Shown here: in pieces, positions 1 through 6,296 of the stretch | Numbering within the stretch: the first letter of the stretch is position 1 | How the letters are laid out: every line of letters starts with the position of its first letter | NCBI GenBank assembly: GCA_964651435.1 | Contig: CAZYVU010000060.1 | Coordinates: 1 to 10,462, forward strand | Direction: 5' to 3' | From: CAZYVU01 sp964651435 | GTDB lineage: Bacteria > Desulfobacterota > Syntrophorhabdia > Syntrophorhabdales > CAYQXL01 | DNA: 10,462 nucleotides | The notes under the pieces: model-generated | What the model was told of the DNA's origin: nothing | The model's input: the letters and a program-made list of their open reading frames with translations, nothing else | Databases searched by the model: none | Position numbers and translations under genes: made by a program

Positions 1-273
1 GTTCGGGGGAAGAAGTTCGGAGTTCGGAGTTCGGAGTTCGGAGTGGGGAGTTCGGGGGAAGAAGTTCGGAGTTCGGGGTTCGGAGTGGAGAGTTCGGGGG
101 AAGAAGTTCGGAGTTCGGAGTTCGGAGTTCGGAGTGGGGAGTTCGGGGGAAGAAGTTCGGAGTTCGGGGTTCGGAGTGGAGAGTTCGGGGGAAGAAGTTC
201 GGAGTTCGGAGTTCGGAGTTCGGAGTGGGGAGTTCGGAGTTCGGAGTTCGGAGTGGGGAGTTCGGAGTTCGGA
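1..273. repeat. Heptanucleotide tandem array with 91-bp higher-order repeat
   Basis: Thirty-nine consecutive 7-bp units run in unbroken phase from the window edge, so the array probably continues to the left. The unit types are a=GTTCGGA (21 copies), b=GTTCGGG (7), c=GGAAGAA (5), d=GTGGGGA (4) and e=GTGGAGA (2). They are ordered as a 13-unit superunit, b c a a a a d then b c a b a e, which is 91 bp. Positions 1-91 and 92-182 are identical, and 183-231 repeats the first 49 bp before the pattern simplifies to a a a d a a. Because 7 is not a multiple of 3, all three frames of a strand read the same heptapeptide cycle, and the plain GTTCGGA unit gives no stop codon on either strand. The plus strand is strongly G-rich. 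No function is assigned. Confidence 0.97.
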
Positions 274-296
274 GGAGAGGGGGAAACGGAAAGAAA
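274..296. other. Purine-rich junction between two repeat arrays
   Basis: After the last GTTCGGA unit the plus strand carries almost only G and A, apart from a single C, up to the first octamer repeat. It resembles the purine tract at 334-349 that precedes the second octamer block, so it is probably part of a degenerate 53-bp repeating module. Confidence 0.5.
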
Positions 297-386
297 GTGA
301 TTGAGTGATTGAGTGATTGAGTGAACGGGGAAAGGAGAAAAGAAAAAAAGTGATTGAGTGATTGAGTGATTGAGTGAACGGGGAAA
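297..386. repeat. Two identical 37-bp repeats built from octamer GTGATTGA
   Basis: Copies at 297-333 and 350-386 are identical over 37 bp. Each is three GTGATTGA octamers followed by the 13-bp tail GTGAACGGGGAAA. They are separated by a 16-bp A/G-rich spacer, which gives a 53-bp period. The unit length (8) differs from the adjacent heptamer array (7), so this is a second, independent simple-sequence expansion next to the first. Confidence 0.95.
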
Positions 387-483
387 TGGGGAATTAGGAG
401 ATAATGCATGTTGGTATGGTTGTTTGCTTGTCAACCAGACAAACCAGAGAAACCAAACAAACAAAACAAACGCTTTTCTGTCT
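387..483. other. Non-coding, CAAAC-rich tract downstream of argC
   Basis: This is the stretch between the octamer repeats and the argC stop codon. From about 430 it is built of loosely repeated CAAACCAGA and CAAACAAA words on the plus strand. On the argC transcript it would be a GTTTGTTT-rich, partly U-rich tail. I looked for a Rho-independent terminator after argC and found no convincing stem followed by a U run. No RNA gene or ORF is supported here. With positions 1-386 it forms a 483-bp gene-free region made almost wholly of repeats. Confidence 0.6.
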
Positions 484-1506
484 TTACGGGTACTGCGGGA
501 GCTGCATGAGGCCGGACGTTTCCTCCATGCCCAGGGCGACGTTCATGTTCTGGATTGCCTGGCCGGAGGCGCCCTTGACGAGGTTGTCGATGGCCGACGT
601 GACGACGATCCTGCCGTCGGGAAAGGCCTTGAGGCCTATGTCGCAGTAGTTGGAGAAGCGCACGAACCGGGTGTCCGGATAGCTTCCTTCGTCGAGGACC
701 CTGACAAAGGGCTCCTCTGTGTAGGTCTTCCGGTAGAGATCCAGGACCTCGCCCGTATCGAGCGTGCGCGTAAGGTGTCCGTATAGGGTCGTAAGGATGC
801 CGCGGCTCATGGGGAGCAGGTGCGGCACAAAGAGGACTTTTGCGTCGGAGAGCTTCGAGACCTCTTTCTGTATCTCGGGCTCATGGCGATGGACGCCGAC
901 ACCGTAGGGCCTGAATCCTTCGGCAACCTCGCAGAAGAGGCTGCCCAACTTTGCCTCTCTTCCGGCCCCGCTGACGCCCGACTTGGAGTCGATGAAGATG
1001 TGGCCCGACAAGAGGCCCTCCCTGAGGAGGGGGTAGAGTGCCAGAATGGCCGACGTGGGGTAGCAGCCCGGGTTGCCCACGAGCTTCGCCCCGCCGATCC
1101 CCTCCCTGTACAGCTCAGGGAGGCCGTAGACGGCCCGGGGGAGCAACTCTGCAGCCCTATGGAGTATATAAGCCTGCTCGTAGGTGCCCAGGTCCTCAAA
1201 CCTGAAATCGGCGCTCAGGTCCACGATGAGGGACCGGCCGTCGAAGAGCTCCTTTGCCTTGTCCATGGACGTCCCATGGGGCAGGCAAAGGAAGTATACG
1301 TCGCAGGCGCCCCTGTAGTTACCGTCCGTCGGCTCCAGCTCCGCCTCGAAACGCCCCTTCAAAAGGGGAAAGAGGCTCGAAATCTTCTTTCCCTTGTAGG
1401 TGTTGGACGTGACAAGCGTTACCGTTGCCTGTGGATGGGCAAGAAGTGTAGAAATGAGGACAAGGCCCGTATAGCCCGTGGCCCCTATTACACCAATATT
1501 CCACAT
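484..1506 (-). CDS. argC: N-acetyl-gamma-glutamyl-phosphate reductase
   Basis: ArgC carries out the NADPH-dependent reduction of N-acetylglutamyl-5-phosphate to the semialdehyde, the third step of arginine synthesis in the cytoplasm. The 340-residue protein has the normal length of the long ArgC type. Visible motifs are the N-terminal dinucleotide-binding GATGYTG (residues 8-14), the catalytic-cysteine motif GNPGCYPT (144-151, Cys148), KSGVSGAG (175-182), the HRHEPEI segment (206-212) with the expected active-site histidine, and KGASGQAIQN (311-320). The ATG start is followed directly by the first beta strand, as in the family. It lies 7 bp after the rpsI stop with no recognisable Shine-Dalgarno sequence, so translational coupling to rpsI is likely. 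It is the last gene of the rplM-rpsI-argC unit. The identification is firm. Confidence 0.97.
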   Translation of the reverse strand: MWNIGVIGATGYTGLVLISTLLAHPQATVTLVTSNTYKGKKISSLFPLLKGRFEAELEPTDGNYRGACDVYFLCLPHGTSMDKAKELFDGRSLIVDLSADFRFEDLGTYEQAYILHRAAELLPRAVYGLPELYREGIGGAKLVGNPGCYPTSAILALYPLLREGLLSGHIFIDSKSGVSGAGREAKLGSLFCEVAEGFRPYGVGVHRHEPEIQKEVSKLSDAKVLFVPHLLPMSRGILTTLYGHLTRTLDTGEVLDLYRKTYTEEPFVRVLDEGSYPDTRFVRFSNYCDIGLKAFPDGRIVVTSAIDNLVKGASGQAIQNMNVALGMEETSGLMQLPQYP

Positions 1507-1513
1507 ACACGGA

Positions 1514-1906
1514 TTATCGTTTCGAGAACTGGAAGCTTGCCCGTGCGGCCTTCTTCCCGTATTTCTTCCGTTCTTTGGCCCGCGGGTCTCTTCTGATAAG
1601 CCCCTGCTTCTTCAAGGTGACGCGGAGGTTCGCGTTGTATTCCAGGAGGGCCTTTGCAATGCCGTGGCCGAGGGCCCAGGCCTGGGCGGGGACCCCGCCG
1701 CCGTGGACGTTGGCCACGACGTCGAACTTGCCCGAGTTGCCGGTGAGGACAAAGGGCTTGTCGACCATTAGCTTCAGCTCTTCCTGAGGGAAGTAATCAT
1801 CGATGGTGCGGCCGTTGATGGCATAGACACCGGCGCCCTGTTTGATCCAGACCCGGGCTACGGCCGTCTTACGTTTTCCCGTTGCGTAGTACCTTCTTTC
1901 AGGCAC
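1514..1906 (-). CDS. rpsI: 30S ribosomal protein S9
   Basis: S9 is a small-subunit protein whose C-terminal tail reaches the P-site tRNA. At 130 residues it has the family length. It shows the N-terminal YYATGKRKTAVARV block (7-20), the central GGGVPAQAWALGHGIAKALL block (69-88) and the invariant C-terminal FSKR. The start is GTG, supported by a strong AAGGAGG with a 5-nt spacer and by the family N-terminus. This start overlaps the end of rplM by 8 bp, so the rpsI ribosome site is encoded inside the last codons of rplM. The central block departs from the common QAGA(I)R form (QAWALGHG here), but nothing suggests loss of function. Confidence 0.97.
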   Translation of the reverse strand: MPERRYYATGKRKTAVARVWIKQGAGVYAINGRTIDDYFPQEELKLMVDKPFVLTGNSGKFDVVANVHGGGVPAQAWALGHGIAKALLEYNANLRVTLKKQGLIRRDPRAKERKKYGKKAARASFQFSKR

Positions 1907-2342
1907 CTGTTCCTCCTTGTTCTAACGATTGCGGCCGCTGTGCCTGGTGGGGGTGTTCGCCGCCGCGGTAGACCTTCAGTTTCTTCAACGTCTTTCTGCC
2001 GAGGGCATTCTTCGGAAGCATGCCGCGAACGGTGAGCTTGATCATCTCCTCCGGTTTCTTCGCCAGCATCGTCTTCGCGTTCACACCTTTCAGACCGCCG
2101 GGATAACCCGTATGGTGATAATACATCTTGTCGTCGAGCTTGTTTCCCGTAAGCAGCACCTTTTCGGCGTTGATGACGATGACGAAATCGCCTACGTCCA
2201 TGTGGGGCGTAAAGGTAGGTTTCGTCTTCCCACGCAGGACCGCTGCGACCCGGGCGGCCAGCCTTCCCAGGGGAACGCCTTCCGCATTCACTACATACCA
2301 GCTTTTCTGCACGTCTTCCGGTTTTGGAAAGTATGTCTTCAT
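1899..2342 (-). CDS. rplM: 50S ribosomal protein L13
   Basis: L13 is an early-assembly 23S rRNA-binding protein. The 147-residue product has the L13 signature order: a WYVVNAEGVPLGRLA N-terminus (15-29), LRGKTKP (36-42), GDFVIVINAEKVLLTGNK (51-68), the YYHHTGYPGG loop (74-83) and VRGMLPKNALGRK (105-117), ending in HPHQAQ (130-135). The ATG start has a GAGGG-type ribosome site just upstream, and a candidate promoter lies 24-52 bp upstream. The C-terminus runs a few residues past the usual end because its last codons double as the rpsI translation-initiation region. It is the first gene of the leftward operon. Confidence 0.97.
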   Translation of the reverse strand: MKTYFPKPEDVQKSWYVVNAEGVPLGRLAARVAAVLRGKTKPTFTPHMDVGDFVIVINAEKVLLTGNKLDDKMYYHHTGYPGGLKGVNAKTMLAKKPEEMIKLTVRGMLPKNALGRKTLKKLKVYRGGEHPHQAQRPQSLEQGGTGA

Positions 2343-2365
2343 ATGGGCACCCTCAAAATTGCATT

Positions 2366-2394
2366 AAGCTAATATATCTCGGGCCTTCAGTCAA
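2366..2394 (-). promoter_or_regulatory. Candidate sigma70 promoter for rplM-rpsI-argC
   Basis: On the minus strand, TTGACT (2389-2394) is followed after 17 nt by TAGCTT (2366-2371). The -35 element matches consensus at five of six bases; the -10 element is weak (three of six). It lies in the short A/T-rich divergent gap, the expected place for the operon promoter. The start site would fall about 15-20 nt upstream of the rplM ATG. Confidence 0.42.
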
Positions 2395-2404
2395 GTGAAA
2401 AGTT

Positions 2405-2553
2405 GGCCGTGCCGTGGTGGGGTCCACGGCCCGCGCAGGGGATCGGACCGCCCTTATCGTTGCTTTCTAAAGGGTTACGTGGTATTCTTAGGCTTGCAGC
2501 ACCTGCGCAACCAAGGCGTTCCGGAGCCCGGACGCCACCTCAGAATACGGGAG
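2405..2553 (+). ncRNA. Putative structured RNA leader upstream of serA
   Basis: The sequence upstream of serA is dense in complementary segments. A local set contains 2411-2417/2424-2430 (7 bp perfect), 2451-2455/2470-2474, 2482-2492/2538-2548 (10 of 11 pairs), 2496-2499/2503-2506 and 2515-2524/2528-2536 (one bulge). The 2482-2548 helix would enclose two hairpins as a three-way junction. A competing long-range set is 2412-2415/2547-2550, 2416-2425/2530-2539 (9 of 10 pairs) and 2433-2439/2502-2508 (7 bp perfect). The two sets share strands and cannot coexist. The serA ribosome site (GGGAG, 2549-2553) is free in the first fold and half paired in the second. I do not recognise a known riboswitch or 6S RNA consensus. 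That it is a cis-regulator is inference from pairing done by eye. Confidence 0.45.
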
Positions 2554-2562
2554 CTACAAGCC

Positions 2563-4185
2563 ATGAAACAGTTTAAGGTACTCGTTACGGACAACATAGC
2601 CAAGGAGGGCCTCGGCATCCTGGAGCGGGACGATGCCATGGATGTCGACGTAAGGGCGGGCGTCAAAGGAGAGGAGCTCAAGGCCATCATCGGCAACTAC
2701 GACGCCATCGTTACACGAAGCGGAACGCCCATAACGGAGGGCCTGCTGGAAAACCCCGGAAAGCTGAGGATCATCGGCCGCGCCGGCGTGGGCGTCGACA
2801 ATATCAACATCGAGGCGGCAAGCAAGAAAGGGATCGTCGTCATTAATGCCCCGACGGGCAACACGCTGGCCGCCACGGAGCTGACCATGGGCATCATGCT
2901 GGCGGCGGCGAGGAAGATTCCCCTTGCCAACACTTCGCTCAAAGAGGGCAAGTGGGACCGCAAGCGGTTTATGGGCGTCGAGCTTTACAACAAGACCCTC
3001 GGTATTGTGGGGCTGGGCCGCATCGGCACCGCCGTGGCAACGCGCGCCAAGGGGTTCGGCATGAAGGTCATAGCCTACGATCCCTTTATCAAGCAGACCA
3101 AGGCCGACTCTGTGGGCGTAATTCTCTATGACAGCCTCGAGGACCTCCTGCGTGACGTGGACGTCATTACGTTCCATACTCCGTTGACGGCGGCCACCCG
3201 GAACATGATCACGGCAAAGGAGATCGCCCTCATGAAGAAGGGGGTTATCTTCGTTAACTGTGCCCGGGGCGGCATCGTGAACGAGGAGGACCTGTTCAAC
3301 GGCCTGAAGTCGGGCAAAATATATGCGGCAGGGGTCGATGTGTGGGAGAAGGAGCCGCCCCAGAGCACCAAGCTGCTGGCCCTGGAAAATGTCTTTGCGA
3401 CGCCCCACATAGGGGCCAACACGAACGAGGGGCAGAAGGCCGTATCGGTCATCATCGCCGAGCAGGTGGTGAACGCGCTCCACGGCCGGCCCTATTTGAA
3501 CGCCGTCAACATACCCTTTATGAAGTCGCAACTGCCGGAGCACATGCAGCTTTACTTCAACCTCGTCGAGAGAATGGGTAGGCTTGGGGCCCAGCTCATA
3601 AAGGGGAGGCCGGAGCGGATCAAGGTCATCATGGTGGGCAAGACCTTCGAGGAGGACCTCTGCGAGCGCAAGTTCGACGTGCCCTTCAGCTACCAGCCTT
3701 TTACCATAGCGGCCATCAAGGGATTCCTGGACATGGGCCTTTCAGAGACGGTGACCTATATCAACGCACCGTACCTGGCAAAGGACAGCCACATCGTCGT
3801 TGAGGAGACGAAGACGGACCAGTATGACAAGTTCAACGACGTCATTCTCTTCATCATCACGACGGACAAGGAAGATGTCACCATCGCCGGCACCGTCTTT
3901 TCTGACAAGCTCGGCCGAATCGTGCTTATCGACCGGTTTCACCTCGACGTCATACCGGAAGGGACCTTCCTTCACTTCAAGATCTACGACCGCCCCGGCG
4001 TTATCGGGAAGGTGGCCACGATCCTCGGGAAGAACGGCATCAATATTGCAGGGTTCAGCCTTTCGCGCCACACCGGTAACATGGAGATCGCCTTTGTCGC
4101 CGTCGACAACCCCATTCCACGGAACGTTCTGGGGGACATTCAGAAGATAGACGGCATGGTGGAGGCAAAGGTCATAGAGCTGTAA
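2563..4185 (+). CDS. serA: D-3-phosphoglycerate dehydrogenase
   Basis: SerA oxidises 3-phosphoglycerate to 3-phosphohydroxypyruvate with NAD, the first committed step of serine synthesis. The 540-residue protein is the long, three-part form. The substrate and nucleotide domains span roughly residues 1-318, with RAGVGVDN (73-80), the NAD loop GLGRIG (150-155), ARGGIVNEE (234-242, Arg235), the catalytic Glu near 264 and His282 in PHIGA. An intervening allosteric-type domain covers about 320-455. A C-terminal ACT domain (about 468-540) contains DRPGVIGKVATILGKNGINIAG and is the usual serine-feedback site. I chose the ATG at 2563, preceded by GGGAG with a 9-nt spacer, because homologous SerA proteins begin at this KVLVTD strand. 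The frame stays open back to a GTG at 2395, but that extension looks non-coding. PHIGANTNEG replaces the common PHLGAST form, a mild variation. Confidence 0.96.
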   Translation: MKQFKVLVTDNIAKEGLGILERDDAMDVDVRAGVKGEELKAIIGNYDAIVTRSGTPITEGLLENPGKLRIIGRAGVGVDNINIEAASKKGIVVINAPTGNTLAATELTMGIMLAAARKIPLANTSLKEGKWDRKRFMGVELYNKTLGIVGLGRIGTAVATRAKGFGMKVIAYDPFIKQTKADSVGVILYDSLEDLLRDVDVITFHTPLTAATRNMITAKEIALMKKGVIFVNCARGGIVNEEDLFNGLKSGKIYAAGVDVWEKEPPQSTKLLALENVFATPHIGANTNEGQKAVSVIIAEQVVNALHGRPYLNAVNIPFMKSQLPEHMQLYFNLVERMGRLGAQLIKGRPERIKVIMVGKTFEEDLCERKFDVPFSYQPFTIAAIKGFLDMGLSETVTYINAPYLAKDSHIVVEETKTDQYDKFNDVILFIITTDKEDVTIAGTVFSDKLGRIVLIDRFHLDVIPEGTFLHFKIYDRPGVIGKVATILGKNGINIAGFSLSRHTGNMEIAFVAVDNPIPRNVLGDIQKIDGMVEAKVIEL

Positions 4186-4267
4186 CGGCCCCGGCGGGCA
4201 GGCAGACAAGCCCCATCATCACCGGACGAGCGCCGGCAAGCTTTGCCCAAAGGAGAGCGGCCCTGCC
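4186..4267. other. Short gap between serA and the ftsH promoter
   Basis: This GC-rich spacer holds small inverted repeats, such as GGCAA-GCT-TTGCC near 4233-4245, but no stem followed by a U run. I cannot name a serA terminator, so some read-through into ftsH is possible. Confidence 0.4.
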
Positions 4268-4296
4268 TTGCCATTTCCCGGCGAAATACTTATATT
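4268..4296 (+). promoter_or_regulatory. Near-consensus sigma70 promoter for the ftsH operon
   Basis: TTGCCA (4268-4273) and TATATT (4291-4296) each match the consensus at five of six bases, with an ideal 17-bp spacer. Transcription should start around 4303, leaving a leader of about 46 nt before the TTG start of ftsH. This is the best promoter match in the window. Confidence 0.72.
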
Positions 4297-4308
4297 ATGG
4301 TCATAATA
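4293..4308. promoter_or_regulatory. Palindromic operator-like site over the ftsH -10 and start site
   Basis: TATTATG (4293-4299) and CATAATA (4302-4308) are perfect 7-bp inverted arms separated by GT. The site covers most of the -10 box and the predicted start point, where a dimeric repressor would block initiation. The A/T-rich arms superficially recall Fur/PerR-like boxes, and it is not the CIRCE element of HrcA. The regulator is unknown. Confidence 0.45.
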
Positions 4309-4349
4309 GTGGTCTCTTTTAGCCTATCGTCATTCTCTACGGGGGTTTC

Positions 4350-6296
4350 TTGAGGAAAGAGAAGGGTTCTACAAAGGGCTCAACGGCCGGAAAAAGAGGG
4401 GAGCGGAAGAAACCGAGGAACGTCTTCCTTGAAATAAAGGACAAGAAAGGCGTCCGGGATAAGAAGACCCGAAGCTTCACCTTCATCTATTTCATTCTGG
4501 CGCTTATCGCCATCGTCGTCATCAACAGCTATTTTTTTAAGACGGAGGTGAAGAACGTTCCCTACAGCGAATTCAAGGACTTCGTTGCAAAGGGCAAGAT
4601 CAGCGACGTTGTCATCGACACCGATACCATTCAGGGGAACCTTGCGGGCGACGACGGCAAGGCGGTCAAGTTTCTCACCAGCCGCGTCGACGACCCGGAT
4701 CTGGTAAAGGAGCTCCAAAAATACAACATCAAGTTCGCCGGCCAGTACGAGAACAAGTTTTTCAAGGCCATCATCTCCTGGATACTACCCTTCGCCGTTA
4801 TGATCCTTATCTGGAATCTGCTCATGAGGAGGATGGGAGGGGCGCCTTCGGGCGTCCTTAACTTCGGCAAGAGCCGGGGCCGTATCTACGGAGAAGACGA
4901 GATAAAGATCACCTTTGACGATGTGGCGGGCGTTGATGAGGCAAAAGAAGAGCTGAAAGAGATCATCGAATATCTGCGAACGCCCGACAAATTTCTCAAC
5001 ATCGGCGGAAAGATACCCAAGGGTATTCTCCTCGTCGGGCCGCCGGGCACGGGGAAGACGCTTCTCGCCAAGGCTGTTGCCGGGGAGGCCAAGGTACCGT
5101 TCTTCAGCATGAGCGGCTCCGATTTCGTGGAAATGTTCGTCGGTGTCGGGGCATCGCGGGTGCGGGACCTTTTTGCGCAGGCACAGGAGAAGGCGCCGTG
5201 CATCATCTTCATAGACGAGCTGGACGCCCTGGGCAAGGCGAGGGGCATGAACCCCCTTTCGTCCCACGACGAGCGGGAGCAGACGCTGAACCAGCTTCTT
5301 TCGGAGATGGACGGATTCGACACTAAGGCGGGCGTCATCATCATGGCGGCCACCAACAGGCCCGAGATCCTCGATCCCGCCCTGCTCAGGCCCGGCCGGT
5401 TCGATAGGCACGTGCTCGTCGACAGGCCGGATATAAAGGGCAGGGAGGAGATTCTCCAGGTCCACGTGCGGAACGTGAAGCTGGGTAAGGACATAGACCT
5501 GAAGGTCGTGGCCGCCCGGACGCCGGGATTTGTGGGGGCCGATCTCGCCAACCTCGTCAACGAGGCTGCGCTCCTTGCGGCAAGAAAGGGCAAGACATCG
5601 GTGGGCATGGAGCAGTTTGAAGAGGCCATCGACCGTGTCGTTGCGGGCCTGGAAAAGAAGCAGCGGGTCATGAACAAGAAGGAGAAGGAGATCGTGGCAT
5701 TCCACGAGACGGGACACGCGTTGACGGCCGAATCGCTGGAGACGCCTGACCCGGTCCACAAGATATCGATCATTCCCCGCGGCGTCGCCGCCCTGGGGTA
5801 TACGCTGCAGCTTCCCACCGAAGACAGGTATCTGATGACGGAAAAGGAGCTTATGGACCGGATGTGCGTTCTGCTCGGGGGCCGGGTGGCGGAGGAGATC
5901 GTCTTTGGCGAGGTCTCGACGGGTGCCCATAACGATCTGGGCAGGGCGACGGACATCGCCAAGTCCATGGTGAAGGAATACGGCATGAGCAAGCGTTTGG
6001 GCTCTGTGACCTTTGAGCGGGAACGGAAGCCCCTTTTCATGGATGTGGGCCAATCCTTCGGCAGCAGGGATTACAGCGAAGAGACGGCGCGGGAGATAGA
6101 TACGGAGGTGAAGCGCCTCATCGACGACTGCTACGGGAAGGTAAAAGGGATACTGACGGACAGGCGGATCGTCTTGACGCGCGTTGCCGAAAGGCTGTTG
6201 GAAAAGGAGACGATAGAGGGTGATGAACTGAGGTCCCTCATAAAGGAGGCGGACGGACGGGGTGGAGACGAACAACCTGGCGAAGAAACAGATTGA
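4350..6296 (+). CDS. ftsH: ATP-dependent zinc metalloprotease FtsH
   Basis: FtsH is a membrane-anchored AAA+ protease that degrades unassembled membrane proteins and selected regulators. The order in the 648 residues is: a basic tail (1-42), a membrane segment (about 43-63), a periplasmic domain (64-138), a second membrane segment (about 139-159), the AAA module with Walker A GPPGTGKT (230-237), pore FVG (262-264), Walker B IIFIDE (285-290) and the second region of homology (334-353), then the M41 peptidase with zinc motif HETGH (452-456) and the third ligand Asp529 in TGAHNDLGRAT. HETGH replaces the usual HEAGH but keeps both histidines and the glutamate. No ATG is available before the first membrane segment. 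TTG at 4350 follows a GGGGG tract by 4 nt and is the best start. The cytoplasmic tail is much longer than that of E. coli FtsH. It begins a four-gene unit. Confidence 0.96.
   Translation: MRKEKGSTKGSTAGKRGERKKPRNVFLEIKDKKGVRDKKTRSFTFIYFILALIAIVVINSYFFKTEVKNVPYSEFKDFVAKGKISDVVIDTDTIQGNLAGDDGKAVKFLTSRVDDPDLVKELQKYNIKFAGQYENKFFKAIISWILPFAVMILIWNLLMRRMGGAPSGVLNFGKSRGRIYGEDEIKITFDDVAGVDEAKEELKEIIEYLRTPDKFLNIGGKIPKGILLVGPPGTGKTLLAKAVAGEAKVPFFSMSGSDFVEMFVGVGASRVRDLFAQAQEKAPCIIFIDELDALGKARGMNPLSSHDEREQTLNQLLSEMDGFDTKAGVIIMAATNRPEILDPALLRPGRFDRHVLVDRPDIKGREEILQVHVRNVKLGKDIDLKVVAARTPGFVGADLANLVNEAALLAARKGKTSVGMEQFEEAIDRVVAGLEKKQRVMNKKEKEIVAFHETGHALTAESLETPDPVHKISIIPRGVAALGYTLQLPTEDRYLMTEKELMDRMCVLLGGRVAEEIVFGEVSTGAHNDLGRATDIAKSMVKEYGMSKRLGSVTFERERKPLFMDVGQSFGSRDYSEETAREIDTEVKRLIDDCYGKVKGILTDRRIVLTRVAERLLEKETIEGDELRSLIKEADGRGGDEQPGEETD

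Noticed and set aside
43..300. 85-codon open frame with SSEFGVR-type repeats
   Set aside because: It starts at a GTG inside the tandem array. The heptamer is open in every frame by composition, and there is no independent ribosome site or family match.
1..386. CRISPR array
   Set aside because: The repeats are contiguous 7- and 8-bp tandem units without unique spacers, and no cas gene is in the window.
820..1596. 258-codon open frame antisense to argC
   Set aside because: The opposite strand encodes every ArgC and S9 motif; this frame is a composition artefact.
2405..2553. 6S RNA, glycine, SAM or TPP riboswitch identity for the serA leader
   Set aside because: The long-range fold is loosely 6S-like, but I could not match conserved sequence blocks of 6S or of the listed riboswitch classes, so no class name is given.
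2395..2562. In-frame 56-residue N-terminal extension of SerA from a GTG
   Set aside because: SerA proteins start at the KVLVTD strand encoded from 2563, which has its own GGGAG. The extension looks like structured RNA rather than protein.
2554..3543. 329-codon open frame antisense to serA
   Set aside because: It is a shadow of the conserved SerA catalytic region, with no recognisable domain.
4222..4245. Rho-independent terminator after serA
   Set aside because: Stems are short (4-5 bp) and no U run follows.
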